Below are positions 39,704 to 50,390 of a stretch of 64,000 bases of DNA, piece by piece. The notes under the pieces are model-generated. The model was not told the DNA's origin. It made no database searches and saw only the letters and a program-made list of their open reading frames with translations. How positions within the stretch are numbered: the first letter of the stretch is position 1; each line of letters begins with the position of its first letter. Source of the stretch: Enterobacteriaceae bacterium (lineage in GTDB: Bacteria; Pseudomonadota; Gammaproteobacteria; Enterobacterales; Enterobacteriaceae); NCBI GenBank assembly GCA_031253755.1, contig JAIRVT010000003.1, forward strand, positions 1 through 64,000, given 5' to 3'. The position numbers were made by a program, and so were the translations under genes.

Positions 39704-41315
39704 GGCGTCGGCCCGGTAAGCGTTCAATCACACTGAACAAAATAAAACAGAGAAGCAGGAGCAGGAACGCCGTTACTGCACCATCCTGACTGCGATAGGC
39801 GCCGATTTGTTGATAAAGATAGAAAGGCAGGGTACGGAAATCCTCGTTACCAAACAGCGCCACCACACCAAAATCACCGATGGATAGCACACTGGCAAAC
39901 GCCAGTGCCTGCGCCAGCGGAATTTTCAGCGCCTTCAGTTCAATCCAGCGCAGGCGGTTTAGACCCTGAATATGCAGAGAGCGGCACAGCGGATTGTAGC
40001 GCTCAGCCAGATCCCGCATGGGGTTATCCAGCACTTTCAATGCGTAAGGAATAGCCATCAACGCATTGGTCAGGATAACCAATCCATAAGGTGAGTCAGG
40101 CAGGCCAACGGTATCATTCAGCAGAATAAAAAAACCGGTGGCAAGGACAATGCCCGGCATCGCCAGAATTAACAATCCACTGCTTTCCATCGCCTGCCCC
40201 CAGCGAGAAAAATGCCGGAGGCGCAGCTCCCGGCTGCTCCACAGCAGCATCATGGTCAGCAGAACAGATAAAACCCCCGCGCCCAGCGCGATAATCACCG
40301 ACGTGGTGAAAGCCTGCCATAACGCCGGTTTACTGAGCACATCGAGCAACGTATTGTTCAGGCCATCCACAATGACGGCCAGTAACGGCGGCAGCAAAAA
40401 CAGTAAGGCGAGGACGATAACGCCACCGTCGCAGAGCTTTTTCAGCCATGAATCCTGCGGATTGTGCCACTGTTGTTGATAGCTATGGCCGACCGAAATG
40501 ATCCCTTTGAGTTTTTGGCTCAGCAACACCAGACCCAGACAGCAGAAAAGCTGGATCAGCGCGAGCAGCGCGGCCTGACCCAGATCGTAGTCATATTTAA
40601 TGGCCTGATAAATGGCGAGTTCAATCGTCGTCGCTGCCGGTCCGCCGCCCAATGTCAGTACAGTGGCGAAACTGGCAAAACAGAGCATGAAAATCAGTGC
40701 GGCGGTCGGCAATATCTGGCGGCGCAGGTAAGGCCATTCGACAAAACGAAAATGTTGCCATTCATTCATGCCAAGTTGGGCGGCAAGCTGCCGTTGCTCC
40801 ACGGCAATATTTTCCAATGACTGGAGTAATAACCGCGTTGCCATTGGCATATTAAAGAAGATATGCGCCAGCAAAATACCTTGCAGGCCGTAAGGGGCGA
40901 AACGGTATTCAATGCCTATCCACTGGCAAAAATTCGCCAGCCAGCCCAGACGGCCATAAACCGTCAGGATACCAAACAGTGCGACTAACACTGGCAGCAC
41001 CAGCGTCATGGCACACAGGCGCAAAAAAAGCGTTCTGCCCGGAAAACGACGGCGGTAGAGCGCTCTTGCCAAAAACAGGGCAGGAAAGACCGAAAACAGG
41101 GCCGATAAAAACGCCTGCCAGAAAGTGAAACGAATGACATGCCACAAATAGCTGTCGCTCAACAATGCCTGCCAATTATCGCCCGTGGCAGAAAACCCGG
41201 TCGTAGAGAACCAAAGCGCACCAAAAGCGGCAACAGCAATGCAAAGCAACAGGCCGGAGGTGATCACCCCCGGCAATAGCCAACCCGCGATTAACGGCTT
41301 ACAGCGGTTTGCCAT
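39696..41315 (-). CDS. thiP: Thiamine ABC transporter permease ThiP
   Basis: Inner-membrane permease, 539 aa from the ATG at 41315 (aligns with the E. coli N terminus). It is a fused double permease with two six-helix BPD units, each with its EAA-type loop (near 200 and 460). It overlaps thiB by 25 nt and thiQ by 8 nt, so all three are translationally coupled. Confidence 0.95.
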   Translation of the reverse strand: MANRCKPLIAGWLLPGVITSGLLLCIAVAAFGALWFSTTGFSATGDNWQALLSDSYLWHVIRFTFWQAFLSALFSVFPALFLARALYRRRFPGRTLFLRLCAMTLVLPVLVALFGILTVYGRLGWLANFCQWIGIEYRFAPYGLQGILLAHIFFNMPMATRLLLQSLENIAVEQRQLAAQLGMNEWQHFRFVEWPYLRRQILPTAALIFMLCFASFATVLTLGGGPAATTIELAIYQAIKYDYDLGQAALLALIQLFCCLGLVLLSQKLKGIISVGHSYQQQWHNPQDSWLKKLCDGGVIVLALLFLLPPLLAVIVDGLNNTLLDVLSKPALWQAFTTSVIIALGAGVLSVLLTMMLLWSSRELRLRHFSRWGQAMESSGLLILAMPGIVLATGFFILLNDTVGLPDSPYGLVILTNALMAIPYALKVLDNPMRDLAERYNPLCRSLHIQGLNRLRWIELKALKIPLAQALAFASVLSIGDFGVVALFGNEDFRTLPFYLYQQIGAYRSQDGAVTAFLLLLLCFILFSVIERLPGRRHD

Positions 41316-42304
41316 GTACGAATCCATTGTGTTCGGTGCTTGGCGACTTCATCCGCATTGAATTGCAGTGATTTTGCCGGTACGGGCAGCTGTTTGAAAA
41401 CCGCCGGCAGCGGAATATCAATCACGGGATACATCCATTGTGTGGTCGGAATGGCCTGCTGGAAGGCTGGGGAAACCATAAACTGCATGAACTTTTGTGC
41501 CAGTTCTGGCTGTTTGCTGGAAGCGAGCTGCGCAGCCACTTCAATCTGGAGATAATGCCCTTCGCTGAAGATGGCGGCAGCGTAATTGTCTTTTTTCTCG
41601 GACATAATATGGTAGCCCGGCGAGGTGGTATAACTGAGCACCATATCGCCTTCCCCTTTCAGGAACAGCCCGTAAGCCTCACTCCAGCCTTTGGTGACGG
41701 TCAGTGTTTTCTTGGCAACTTTCTGCCATGCCTGTGCAGTCTTGTCACCATAAAGCTCCTGCATCCAGAGCAAAAAACCTAGCCCCGGCGTGCTGGTGCG
41801 TGGATCCTGATAAATAATTTTCCAATTTTGGGCATTATTAATTAATTCCGCCATGCTTGTGGGCGGATTGGGTAACGTATTCTTGTTATAAATAAAAGCA
41901 AAATAACCGTAATCGTAGGGAATAAAGGTGGTGTTATTCCATGCAAGCGGTAATTTCAATTTTGCGCTGTCAATATGGCTTGGGGTAAATAAGCCGGTCT
42001 GCTGAGCGGCTTGAATCAGGTTATTATCCAACCCCAGCACAATATCGGCAGGCGTTTTTTTGCCTTCCATTCTGATGCGATTCAGCAAAGACACACCATC
42101 TTCCAGCGCAACGAGTTTCAGTTCACAGCCACATTCCGCTTCAAAGGCTTTTTTAATCACCGGACCCGGGCCCCATTCAGAGGCAAAGGAATCATAAGTA
42201 TAAACGGTCAATGTAGGTTTGGCCTGCGCTGCCTGAGCAAAGGCACTGGCAGAAATTGATAACGCACTGATGGCGATAAATTGGAAAAATAAACGCTTCA
42301 ACAC
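41291..42304 (-). CDS. thiB: Thiamine-binding periplasmic protein ThiB (TbpA)
   Basis: Periplasmic binding protein delivering thiamine, TMP or TPP to ThiPQ. Sec signal peptide of about 28 residues, then a mature domain beginning near KPTLTVYTYDSFASEWGPGP, which is nearly invariant in the family. It has 337 aa. The start is GTG with a strong SD (AAAGGAG). No TPP riboswitch is visible upstream, unlike the E. coli operon. Confidence 0.95.
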   Translation of the reverse strand: MLKRLFFQFIAISALSISASAFAQAAQAKPTLTVYTYDSFASEWGPGPVIKKAFEAECGCELKLVALEDGVSLLNRIRMEGKKTPADIVLGLDNNLIQAAQQTGLFTPSHIDSAKLKLPLAWNNTTFIPYDYGYFAFIYNKNTLPNPPTSMAELINNAQNWKIIYQDPRTSTPGLGFLLWMQELYGDKTAQAWQKVAKKTLTVTKGWSEAYGLFLKGEGDMVLSYTTSPGYHIMSEKKDNYAAAIFSEGHYLQIEVAAQLASSKQPELAQKFMQFMVSPAFQQAIPTTQWMYPVIDIPLPAVFKQLPVPAKSLQFNADEVAKHRTQWIRTWQTAVSR

Positions 42305-42360
42305 TTTACTCTCCTTTCTGTATTTATAAGAATGCAGTTATACATTACTGAGATGGCGGT

Positions 42361-42388
42361 ATTGTAGAGGCTTAGCCTATGACTGCAA
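42361..42388 (-). promoter_or_regulatory. Probable thiBPQ promoter
   Basis: On the minus strand TTGCAG (42383-42388), a 16-bp spacer and TACAAT (42361-42366). Transcription from here leaves about 50 nt of leader, too short for a THI-box riboswitch. Confidence 0.55.
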
Positions 42389-42398
42389 AGTCATTATC

Positions 42399-42424
42399 TA
42401 TACCCGTCGTCTTTCAAGCTGCCG
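42399..42424. repeat. Family A dispersed repeat, one end only
   Basis: CTATACCCGTCGTCTTTCAA then GCTGCC, the terminal part of family A with no partner arm, between the divergent thiB and rppH promoters. Confidence 0.75.
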
Positions 42425-42533
42425 CGAACAAAAAGGGCAATTTGCACAATGAAAGGTATAGATGTTTACCGCTTGAGATGAGTGTGAAACAATTAGCTAT
42501 CTTTTCAAATACGTTTAATCGAGAGGTAGTCCG

Positions 42534-43064
42534 GTGATCGATGATGATGGCTACCGCCCGAATGTAGGAATTGTAATTTGTAATCGTCAAGGGCAAGTGC
42601 TGTGGGCTCGTCGTTATGGGCAGCATTCCTGGCAGTTTCCTCAGGGAGGTATTAAGCCGGGGGAATCACCAGAACAAGCGATGTATCGCGAGTTGTTCGA
42701 AGAAGTTGGTTTAAATCGCAAAGACGTGCGGGTTTTAGCTTCCACCCGTAGCTGGTTGCGTTACAAATTACCCAAGCGTTTGGTGCGTTGGGATACAAAA
42801 CCCGTGTGTATCGGGCAGAAGCAACGTTGGTTTTTATTGCAGCTTCTCTGTAGTGACACAGAAATTAATGTGCAGCGAAGCAGCACGCCGGAGTTTGATG
42901 GCTGGCGTTGGGTAAGTTATTGGTATCCTGTCAGGCAGGTTGTCTCTTTTAAACGAGATGTTTACCGTCGGGTGATGAAAGAATTTGCTTCCACGGTCAT
43001 GCCGATGCAGGAATCTGTTTCGCCCTCCTATTCAACTTATGTATATCGTCGTAAAAGAAGTTAG
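42534..43064 (+). CDS. rppH: RNA pyrophosphohydrolase RppH
   Basis: A Nudix hydrolase that converts 5' triphosphate (or diphosphate) ends of mRNA to monophosphate, triggering RNase E decay. It has 176 aa. The Nudix box spans residues 38-60, with REL-x-EE catalytic glutamates (E53, E56, E57). GTG start with SD GAGAGG. It lies 20 nt before ptsP, as in E. coli. Confidence 0.97.
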   Translation: MIDDDGYRPNVGIVICNRQGQVLWARRYGQHSWQFPQGGIKPGESPEQAMYRELFEEVGLNRKDVRVLASTRSWLRYKLPKRLVRWDTKPVCIGQKQRWFLLQLLCSDTEINVQRSSTPEFDGWRWVSYWYPVRQVVSFKRDVYRRVMKEFASTVMPMQESVSPSYSTYVYRRKRS

Positions 43065-43084
43065 GTAAAAGTCAGGTAATTACT

Positions 43085-45331
43085 ATGCTCATGCGCTTGC
43101 GGGACATTGTTGAAAAGGTTGCGATGGCAACGGATTTATCGGAAGCGCTTGAGCTATTAGTCAATGAAACCTGCCTCGCCATTAATGCAGAAGTCTGTTC
43201 TATTTATCTGGCTGATCATCGGCATCGATGTTATTACCTGATGGCAACCAAAGGGTTGCGAAAAAAGGAAAAGCGTATCGTCAGCCTTTCCTTTGATGAA
43301 GGTGTCGTTGGTGAAGTCGGGCGTTTATCGAAATTAATCAATCTTGCTGATGTTCGTGAGCATCCCAGTTTCAAATATATTCCCCAAGTAAAAGAAGAAA
43401 ATCTGCGGGCCTTTTTAGACGTGCCGATTATTTATCGCCGCCAATTGCAGGGTATTCTGGTCGTCCAACAAAGCCATCGCCGCCTATTTGATGAGAGTGA
43501 AGAGTCGTTTATGGTGACTCTTGCCATGCAACTGGCGGCGATTTTGTCTCAGGCGCAGACCAGAGGGCTGTTTGGTCAGTATCAGCAGGCACGCATCAAG
43601 GCGCTGGCGGTTTCCAGCGGCATTACGATGGCTCAGGGCTGGCAGGATTGTTCCCAGCCTTCATTGGAACACGTCTGCGAAGCCTCTACGCTGGATTATC
43701 AGGCCGAACGCTCCCGCCTGACGCTCGCGCTTGAACAGGCAACAGCAGAATGCCGCCGGATAAGCAAACGTTTCACCGCCAATTCACAGAAAGAAAGCGC
43801 CGCTATTTTTGATCTCTACTCACACTTACTGAACGACCCTAAACTTAAACAGGATCTGTTTTCTTCCGTCGATAACGGATTTATTGCGCAATGGTCGGTC
43901 AAAACGGTTATTGAAAAATACGCGGCCCAATTTGCCAGCCTGCAAGACCCTTATATGCGGGAAAGAGCGTCTGATTTACGGGCGCTAGGGCAACGGGTGT
44001 TGTTCCATCTGGATGATTCTTTTACCGGTGCCAATCAGTGGCCGGAAAATTTTATTCTGGTTGCTGATGAACTCAGCGCCAATTTACTGGCTGAAATCCC
44101 GCAGGATAAGCTGGCAGGTGTGATTGTGCGGGATGGCGCAACCCATTCTCATGCGGCCATATTGGTCAGGGCGCTGGGCATACCGGCGATTATGGGGGCG
44201 GATATTCAGCCTGAGCTCTTGCATGAACGAATGTTGATTCTGGATGGTTATCGCGGCGAGTTTTTCATCGAGCCAAATCCGTTAATTATTCAGGAATATC
44301 AACAAATTTTTGCAGAAGAACAGTCTCTGAGTAAATTGGCGGAAGGAGAGCTACAACAAAAAGCCTGCCTCAAAAGCGGAGAAAGGGTACGGGTGCAACT
44401 CAATGCGGGCTTGTGCCTGAAATATGAGCAACAAATCAGCGAGAGTATTGACGGCGTTGGCTTGTATCGTACTGAAATCCCTTTTATGCTGCACAACGGT
44501 TTCCCGTCAGAAGATGAGCAGACTAATCGTTATCAGGAAATGCTTGAACTTTTCCCTGATAAGACCGTGATCTTGCGAACATTGGATATTGGTGCGGATA
44601 AACATCTGCCCTACATGCCCATCACAGAGGAAAATCCCAGTCTTGGCTGGCGGGGAATTCGCGTCACGCTGGATCAGCCGGAAATATTCTTAACTCAGCT
44701 CAGGGCAATGCTGAGAGCCAATATTCCGGCCGGAAACCTGAAAATATTGCTGCCAATGGTCAGCAGTATCGAAGAAATTGATGAAGCCAAAAAGCTTATC
44801 GATAAGGCGAAATCAGAAGTTGAACTCTCTGTTGCCACGGCCATTACGATGCCACAGATTGGCATCATGATAGAGGTGCCTTCTCTGATCCTGATGTTGC
44901 CACAATTGAAGAATCGGGTTGATTTTATCTCTATCGGCACAAACGATTTGACCCAGTATTTATTGGCGGTAGATCGCAATAACACCCATGTTGCTTCTCT
45001 CTACGACAACCTGCATCCGGCGGTGGTAAGGGCGTTAAAACAGATTTTTGATGAAAGCCAGCGCATTGGTTTGCCTGTCAGTGTTTGTGGCGAAATGGCC
45101 GCGTTGCCGATGGGAGCGCTGATCTTGATAGGGCTGGGTTATCGCAGCCTGAGCATGAGTGGGCGAAGTATTCCACGTATCAAGTACCTGCTGCATCATC
45201 TGGATTCTGGAGAGCTGGCGCCTTTTATCGATGACGTTCTGGCAGCCGAAACCAGCCAACAGGTGAGGGCGGTTTCCGCCACGTTTATGGAAAGCCACGG
45301 TTTGGGCGGGTTGGTGCGTGGTGGCATTTAA
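43085..45331 (+). CDS. ptsP: Phosphoenolpyruvate-protein phosphotransferase PtsP (EI-Ntr)
   Basis: The first protein of the nitrogen PTS, which phosphorylates NPr (PtsO) and through it PtsN. The length is 748 aa, as in E. coli. N-terminal GAF domain (about 1-160) senses glutamine/2-oxoglutarate; the phosphorylated His is H356 in GATHSHAAIL; the C-terminal PEP-binding TIM barrel shows LYRTEIPFM near 460 and the SVCGEMA motif near 665. Its gene follows rppH and precedes lgt. Confidence 0.96.
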   Translation: MLMRLRDIVEKVAMATDLSEALELLVNETCLAINAEVCSIYLADHRHRCYYLMATKGLRKKEKRIVSLSFDEGVVGEVGRLSKLINLADVREHPSFKYIPQVKEENLRAFLDVPIIYRRQLQGILVVQQSHRRLFDESEESFMVTLAMQLAAILSQAQTRGLFGQYQQARIKALAVSSGITMAQGWQDCSQPSLEHVCEASTLDYQAERSRLTLALEQATAECRRISKRFTANSQKESAAIFDLYSHLLNDPKLKQDLFSSVDNGFIAQWSVKTVIEKYAAQFASLQDPYMRERASDLRALGQRVLFHLDDSFTGANQWPENFILVADELSANLLAEIPQDKLAGVIVRDGATHSHAAILVRALGIPAIMGADIQPELLHERMLILDGYRGEFFIEPNPLIIQEYQQIFAEEQSLSKLAEGELQQKACLKSGERVRVQLNAGLCLKYEQQISESIDGVGLYRTEIPFMLHNGFPSEDEQTNRYQEMLELFPDKTVILRTLDIGADKHLPYMPITEENPSLGWRGIRVTLDQPEIFLTQLRAMLRANIPAGNLKILLPMVSSIEEIDEAKKLIDKAKSEVELSVATAITMPQIGIMIEVPSLILMLPQLKNRVDFISIGTNDLTQYLLAVDRNNTHVASLYDNLHPAVVRALKQIFDESQRIGLPVSVCGEMAALPMGALILIGLGYRSLSMSGRSIPRIKYLLHHLDSGELAPFIDDVLAAETSQQVRAVSATFMESHGLGGLVRGGI

Positions 45332-45381
45332 CTGCCCGTGCTATTATTTGCCTTCAGGCGCTATTATATCCAGATTTAACG

Positions 45382-45423
45382 GATTTCATTTACACGATTT
45401 CATTCATACGATTTCATTCATAC
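45382..45423. repeat. Three-unit 14-bp tandem repeat upstream of lgt
   Basis: GATTTCATTTACAC, GATTTCATTCATAC and GATTTCATTCATAC in series. Confidence 0.85.
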
Positions 45424-45452
45424 AACCTATTTCTAATTCTTAGTGGGGAACG

Positions 45453-46424
45453 ATGAGCACTAGCTATCTGGCATTTCCTAATATTGACCCTGTTATGTTT
45501 TCAATCGGTCCCGTATCTCTCCATTGGTACGGTTTTATGTATCTGGTTGGTTTTGTCTTTGCGATGTGGTTAGCCAATCGCCGCGCAGCAAAACCAAACA
45601 GTGGCTGGAGTAAAAACGAAGTTGAAAACTTGCTGTATGCCGGTTTTGTCGGCGTATTCCTTGGCGGGCGTCTTGGTTACGTTCTGTTCTATAACTTACC
45701 GATGTTTCTGGCGAATCCGCTGTATCTGTTTAAAGTCTGGGATGGCGGCATGTCTTTCCACGGCGGCCTGATCGGCGTAATTTGTGCCATGTGGTGGTTC
45801 TCCCGCAGAACCAAGCGACATTTTTTGCAAACCGCCGATTTTGTCGCGCCACTGGTGCCTTTTGGTTTAGGTATGGGGCGTATCGGTAACTTTATTAATG
45901 GTGAATTGTGGGGACGCGTCACACTTGATACGCCGTGGGCCATGTTATTTCCCGGCTCCCGCAGTGAAGATATCGCACTGGCAAACCAAGATCCTTCTTT
46001 GTGGCCGATTCTGGAAAAGTATGGCTCTCTGCCCCGTCACCCGTCACAACTGTATGAGATGGTACTGGAAGGCATTGTCCTGTTTATCATCCTTAATTTG
46101 TTTATCCGTAAATCGCGCCCGATGGGCAGCGTATCGGGGCTATTCCTGATTGGCTACGGCGCATTCCGCATCATTGTTGAGTTTTTCCGCCAGCCTGACG
46201 CCCAACTTGGGTTGTTTGAAGGGGTCAGTATGGGGCAGATTCTTTCCATCCCGATGATTTTGATCGGAATTATCATGATGGTCTGGGCCTATAAATGTCC
46301 TCACGATCTATCAAAAAGCAATCTATCAAAAAGCAATCTATCAAAAAGCGATTCATCCAAAGACAAAACGAATATCCGTAATAAAACGCAAGACGACAAA
46401 GAAACAGAGCAAGAGGCAAAATGA
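45453..46424 (+). CDS. lgt: Phosphatidylglycerol:prolipoprotein diacylglyceryl transferase
   Basis: An inner-membrane enzyme that adds diacylglycerol to the lipobox cysteine of prolipoproteins such as MetQ, RcsF and NlpE in this window. Seven hydrophobic segments; catalytic His in FHGGLIG near 103 and the family signature [16 protein letters not shown] near 138-153. It has 323 aa against 291 in E. coli; the extra residues are a polar C-terminal tail with NLSKS repeated three times, created by a 15-bp tandem repeat, then charged residues. It overlaps thyA by ATGA. Confidence 0.95.
   Translation: MSTSYLAFPNIDPVMFSIGPVSLHWYGFMYLVGFVFAMWLANRRAAKPNSGWSKNEVENLLYAGFVGVFLGGRLGYVLFYNLPMFLANPLYLFKVWDGGMSFHGGLIGVICAMWWFSRRTKRHFLQTADFVAPLVPFGLGMGRIGNFINGELWGRVTLDTPWAMLFPGSRSEDIALANQDPSLWPILEKYGSLPRHPSQLYEMVLEGIVLFIILNLFIRKSRPMGSVSGLFLIGYGAFRIIVEFFRQPDAQLGLFEGVSMGQILSIPMILIGIIMMVWAYKCPHDLSKSNLSKSNLSKSDSSKDKTNIRNKTQDDKETEQEAK
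46308..46351 (+). repeat. 15-bp in-frame tandem repeat inside lgt
   Basis: CTATCAAAAAGCAAT occurs twice exactly, followed by a third near-copy, encoding (S)NLSKS units in the lgt tail. Confidence 0.9.
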
Positions 46425-47215
46425 AGCAGTATCTGGATTTAATGAAAAAAGTGCTGGCAGAGGGCACAGCAAAAGATGATCGAACAGGCACAGGAACACG
46501 CTCGATCTTTGGCCATCAGATGCGTTTCAATTTGCAGGAAGGCTTTCCGCTGGTCACAACCAAACGTTGCCATCTTCGTTCCATCATTCATGAACTGTTG
46601 TGGTTCCTGAATGGTGATACCAATACCCAATACCTGCATGATAATGGCGTCACTATCTGGGATGAATGGGCCGATGAAAAGGGTGATCTGGGGCCGGTTT
46701 ATGGCAAACAATGGCGCGCCTGGGGGGCGGCGGACGGTCGTCAGATTGATCAGTTAACCAACGTTATTGAACAATTAAAACGTGACCCGGATTCACGCCG
46801 GATCATTGTTTCTGCGTGGAATGTCGGTGAGCTGGATCAAATGGCACTGGCGCCATGTCATGCTTTCTTCCAGTTTTACGTTGCCGACGGCAAACTTTCC
46901 TGCCAGCTTTACCAGCGCTCCTGTGATGTATTCTTGGGGCTGCCATTCAACATTGCCAGCTATGCGTTGTTAGTCCATATGATGGCACAGCAGTGCAATC
47001 TGGACGTGGGTGATTTTGTCTGGACGGGCGGCGATACCCACCTCTATAACAACCATCTGGAGCAAACTCAGCTACAGTTAAGCCGCGAACCACGTGCCTT
47101 GCCGAAACTGGTTATCAAGCGTAAGCCTGCCTCTCTGTTTGAGTATCGATTCGAAGACTTTGAAATCGAAGGTTACGATCCCCATCCCGGCATTAAAGCG
47201 CCGGTGGCGATTTAA
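46421..47215 (+). CDS. thyA: Thymidylate synthase
   Basis: Makes dTMP from dUMP using methylene-THF. At 264 aa it is the E. coli length, with catalytic Cys146 (APCHAFF) and substrate motifs RRIIVSAWN near 127 and NNHLEQ near 205. It starts in the lgt stop codon (ATGA overlap), so the two are coupled. Confidence 0.98.
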   Translation: MKQYLDLMKKVLAEGTAKDDRTGTGTRSIFGHQMRFNLQEGFPLVTTKRCHLRSIIHELLWFLNGDTNTQYLHDNGVTIWDEWADEKGDLGPVYGKQWRAWGAADGRQIDQLTNVIEQLKRDPDSRRIIVSAWNVGELDQMALAPCHAFFQFYVADGKLSCQLYQRSCDVFLGLPFNIASYALLVHMMAQQCNLDVGDFVWTGGDTHLYNNHLEQTQLQLSREPRALPKLVIKRKPASLFEYRFEDFEIEGYDPHPGIKAPVAI

Positions 47216-47223
47216 TTGTGATC

Positions 47224-47284
47224 AATTTAATTACGACTGACTTAATTACGGTCGATTTAATTACGATCGATGTAATTACTGTCA
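47224..47284. repeat. Tandem repeat of ~15-bp units after thyA
   Basis: Four units sharing TTTAATTACG/TGTAATTAC cores follow each other directly after the thyA stop. Confidence 0.75.
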
Positions 47285-47296
47285 GCGGTTTATAGC

Positions 47297-47378
47297 CTCA
47301 CCTTTCAAGATACTTCTTATATCTCCCCGTGTTGCGGGGAGATATCAATCAACTCTCACATGGTTTTGTAAGTGGTTT
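47297..47378. repeat. Family C repeat
   Basis: CCTTTCAAGATACTTCTTAT, the core hairpin ATCTCCCCG/CGGGGAGATAT, and a shorter tail with GGTTTTGTAAGTGG. It lies at the thyA/nar junction and may act as a hairpin between the convergent thyA and narI. Confidence 0.75.
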
Positions 47379-47437
47379 TCCATCCCCGAAACGGAGATGG
47401 AATCTGAGATAAAACCAGCGACTAAAATCGCTATTAG

Positions 47438-48118
47438 CTAACGACGGGATCTCACCACCTGATAGCGCCGTGTGAAATACTCCAGCGGTGCGCTCCATAC
47501 GTGAACCAGACGGGTGAACGGGAACAGCAGGAAAATCGTCATTCCCAGCACCAGATGGACGCGAAAAATAAACGCCACGCCATCGAGATGCTGCGATGCC
47601 CCGCCCCGGAACGTGACGACCGACTGCGCCCAACCCACCAGTTTCATCATTTCGCTACCATCCAGATGTTGCGCAGAAAACGGCAGCGTCGACAGACCCA
47701 GCAGGCACTGAATCAACAGAACGCTGAGAATCAGAATATCCGCTGTGGTGGACGTTGCACGAATGCGCGGGTTGAACAGACGGCGGATGAGCAACCCGAT
47801 CCCCCCCACCAGCGTCAGTACACCACATATACCACCGAGGATCATCGCCATTTGCTGTTTCACGGCAACAGGAAGAAACCAAGCATACACCCAGTGCGGC
47901 GTTAACAGCCCGACCAGATGACCGAAGAAAATACCCAGAATGCCGATATGGAACAAGTTTGACCAATGCACCATGCCGCGTTTATCGAGCATCTGGCTGG
48001 AGGCGGCGCGCCAAGTGTACTGGCCGTAGTCATAACGTAACCAGCTACCCAGCAAGAAAACCGTCCCGCACAGATACGGGTAAATATCGTAAAAGAAGAC
48101 GTTAAGATACTGGATCAT
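47438..48118 (-). CDS. narI: Respiratory nitrate reductase A, gamma subunit (cytochrome b) NarI
   Basis: An inner-membrane diheme cytochrome b subunit that oxidises quinol and passes electrons to NarH. It has 226 aa and five transmembrane helices; heme-ligand histidines lie in [14 protein letters not shown] (two, near 55-66) and in [13 protein letters not shown] and neighbouring positions near 187-205. Its ATG overlaps the narJ stop by 4 nt. It is the last gene of the nar operon. Confidence 0.96.
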   Translation of the reverse strand: MIQYLNVFFYDIYPYLCGTVFLLGSWLRYDYGQYTWRAASSQMLDKRGMVHWSNLFHIGILGIFFGHLVGLLTPHWVYAWFLPVAVKQQMAMILGGICGVLTLVGGIGLLIRRLFNPRIRATSTTADILILSVLLIQCLLGLSTLPFSAQHLDGSEMMKLVGWAQSVVTFRGGASQHLDGVAFIFRVHLVLGMTIFLLFPFTRLVHVWSAPLEYFTRRYQVVRSRR

Positions 48119-48846
48119 TTTGGGCCTCCGGCTTGGACATCAATATATTGTGGCGCGACATCCCGGATAAAGCGGTGTTGCTGATTTTGCTGATAGCTTC
48201 GTTGATCGTCTAGCCGCGAGGAACTGTCGCAGGCGGTGGCGTTATTTTCGATGAACTTCACCTGTTCCTCTTCCCACACCGCATCCAGTGCCTGACGGGT
48301 GTCATCACGTGGCTCACCCGCCACTTGTTGGATCACGCTGTCACTGGTTAATCGGCTATGAGCCAGTGCCAGCAGCGAATCAAACAGCTGATAGTAATGG
48401 CATTGCCGCTGTTTCAGGCGGCCGCCAATCAATGCCAGAATCGGTGCGACATTCTGTAAACCTTCCCGTGCTTCATCAGACGGCAGGATGCTCAGATATT
48501 CCAGATAAAGCGGCAGATGATCAGGCAATTCACGGCAATCGAGCTGTAAACCGGCCTGCTCGTATTGTGATAGCAGGTCAACCATCGCCTGACCGCGATC
48601 ACGGGATTCACCATGAACATGCTCAAACAACAGCAACGAAGTGGCACGGCCGCGTTCGAAAATCTCACACCATTTCGCCTGCTGATCGAGTACTGCGGTG
48701 TCCAGCATTTCTGCTACCAAAGGCAATAACGCCGGGGAATCGTGTTGAACCAGTGCTTCCAGCTCATCGCGGTTTTCCCGCAACGTCTCCCACAATAAGG
48801 CGTCAGGATACTCAAGCAACATGCTGATCACTTTCAGGATCTTCAT
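48115..48846 (-). CDS. narJ: Nitrate reductase molybdenum cofactor assembly chaperone NarJ
   Basis: A cytoplasmic chaperone that binds NarG and allows insertion of the molybdenum cofactor before membrane docking; it is not part of the final enzyme. It has 243 aa, all-helical, with the NarJ family core [20 protein letters not shown] near 125-145. It overlaps narI by 4 nt and touches narH by one base (TAATG). Confidence 0.95.
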   Translation of the reverse strand: MKILKVISMLLEYPDALLWETLRENRDELEALVQHDSPALLPLVAEMLDTAVLDQQAKWCEIFERGRATSLLLFEHVHGESRDRGQAMVDLLSQYEQAGLQLDCRELPDHLPLYLEYLSILPSDEAREGLQNVAPILALIGGRLKQRQCHYYQLFDSLLALAHSRLTSDSVIQQVAGEPRDDTRQALDAVWEEEQVKFIENNATACDSSSRLDDQRSYQQNQQHRFIRDVAPQYIDVQAGGPK

Positions 48847-50390
48847 TATTTGTCCTCCTTGTGATCATGCACTTCAGCAACGTTGATCGCATCAATGCGG
48901 CGACTATTAAACAAATTGAATTTAGTGTCCGAACCGTGGCAGCCATCGCCGAAAGAAAAACCGCAACCGTTGCGTTCCGGGAAGGCGTCACGCGCCATCT
49001 CACGGTGGCTGGAGGGGATCACAAAACGGTCTTCATAGTTGGCAATAGCCAGATAGCGGTACATTTCTTCGGCCTGTTCGATGCCGAGATCCACTTCATC
49101 CAAAGCGCGGGTATCAGTAACGCCTTCGACGGTTTGTGAACGTTTGTAGTGACGCATTGCCATCAAGCGTTTCAGGGCGCGCAATACCGGGCCGGTATCG
49201 CCTGCACTGAGCATGTTTGCCAGATACTGCACCGGAATACGCAGGTTTTCCACCGCTGGCAGGATATTGCCGTTATGCGGTAAAGCGCCTGCCTCTGCGA
49301 CAGACTGAATCGGTGACAGCGGCGGCACATACCAGACCATCGGCAGCGTGCGGTATTCCGGATGGAGCGGCAACGCCAGCTTCCAGTCCATCGCCATTTT
49401 GTAGACCGGCGATTTTTGCGCCGCTTCAATGACGTTTTGCGGAATTCCCTGTTTCAGCGCGTTTTCAATGACGACAGGATCATTCGGGTTGAGAAACACC
49501 TCGCATTGGCGCTCGTACAGATCGGTTTCATGTTCGGTGCTCGCCGCTTCCTCGATTCGGTCCGCATCGTACAGCAACACGCCGAGATAACGGATACGCC
49601 CCACGCAGGTCTCAGAGCAGACAGTAGGCTGACCGGATTCGATGCGTGGATAGCAGAAAATACATTTCTCTGATTTGCCGCTTTTCCAGTTAAAGTAGAT
49701 TTTTTTGTACGGGCAACCGCTGATGCACAGGCGCCAGCCACGGCATTTGTCCTGATCAATCAGCACAATGCCGTCTTCCTCACGCTTGTAGATTGCACCA
49801 CTTGGGCAGGTGGCGACGCAGCTTGGATTGAGGCAGTGTTCACACAGGCGGGGCAGATACATCATGAATGTATTTTCAAACTGGCTGTACATTTCTTTCT
49901 GCATCGCTTCGAAGTTCCTATCTCCGGCGCGTTTTTCAAACGCACCACCGAGCAACTCCTCCCAATTCGGTCCCCACTCGATTTTATCCATCCGCTTGCC
50001 GCTAATCAGCGAACGCGGACGAGCCGTGGGCAGATGTTTACCCTCCGGAGCGCGTTGTAAATTCTGATAATCGTAGGTGAAAGGTTCGTAATAGTCGTCA
50101 ATGCCGGGGACGACCGGATTCGCGAAAATTTTCGACAACACGCTCACACGACCGCCAAGGCGCGGTGTTAGCTTACCGCTGATCCCACGGATCCAGCCGC
50201 CTTTCCATTTCTCCTGATCTTCCCAGTTTTTGGGATAACCAATGCCGGGTTTGGTTTCGACATTATTGAACCACGCATATTCCATACCTTCACGCCCGGT
50301 CCAGACGTTTTTACACGTCACCGAACAGGTATGGCAGCCAATACATTTGTCGAGATTAAGCACCATACCGATTTGCGAACGTATTTTCAT
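48846..50390 (-). CDS. narH: Respiratory nitrate reductase A, beta subunit NarH
   Basis: A cytoplasmic iron-sulfur subunit carrying electrons from NarI to NarG, 514 aa. Four Cys clusters are visible: CIGCHTCSVTCK near 16-27, CEHCLNPSCVATCP near 183-196, CRGWRLCISGCP near 216-227 (Trp replaces a Cys, the mark of the 3Fe-4S cluster), and the CIFCYPRIE/CSETCVGR pair near 243-263. It overlaps narG by 4 nt. Confidence 0.97.
   Translation of the reverse strand: MKIRSQIGMVLNLDKCIGCHTCSVTCKNVWTGREGMEYAWFNNVETKPGIGYPKNWEDQEKWKGGWIRGISGKLTPRLGGRVSVLSKIFANPVVPGIDDYYEPFTYDYQNLQRAPEGKHLPTARPRSLISGKRMDKIEWGPNWEELLGGAFEKRAGDRNFEAMQKEMYSQFENTFMMYLPRLCEHCLNPSCVATCPSGAIYKREEDGIVLIDQDKCRGWRLCISGCPYKKIYFNWKSGKSEKCIFCYPRIESGQPTVCSETCVGRIRYLGVLLYDADRIEEAASTEHETDLYERQCEVFLNPNDPVVIENALKQGIPQNVIEAAQKSPVYKMAMDWKLALPLHPEYRTLPMVWYVPPLSPIQSVAEAGALPHNGNILPAVENLRIPVQYLANMLSAGDTGPVLRALKRLMAMRHYKRSQTVEGVTDTRALDEVDLGIEQAEEMYRYLAIANYEDRFVIPSSHREMARDAFPERNGCGFSFGDGCHGSDTKFNLFNSRRIDAINVAEVHDHKEDK

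Noticed and set aside
42305..42425. TPP riboswitch upstream of thiB
   Set aside because: Conserved THI-box core not found and the leader from the likely promoter is too short.
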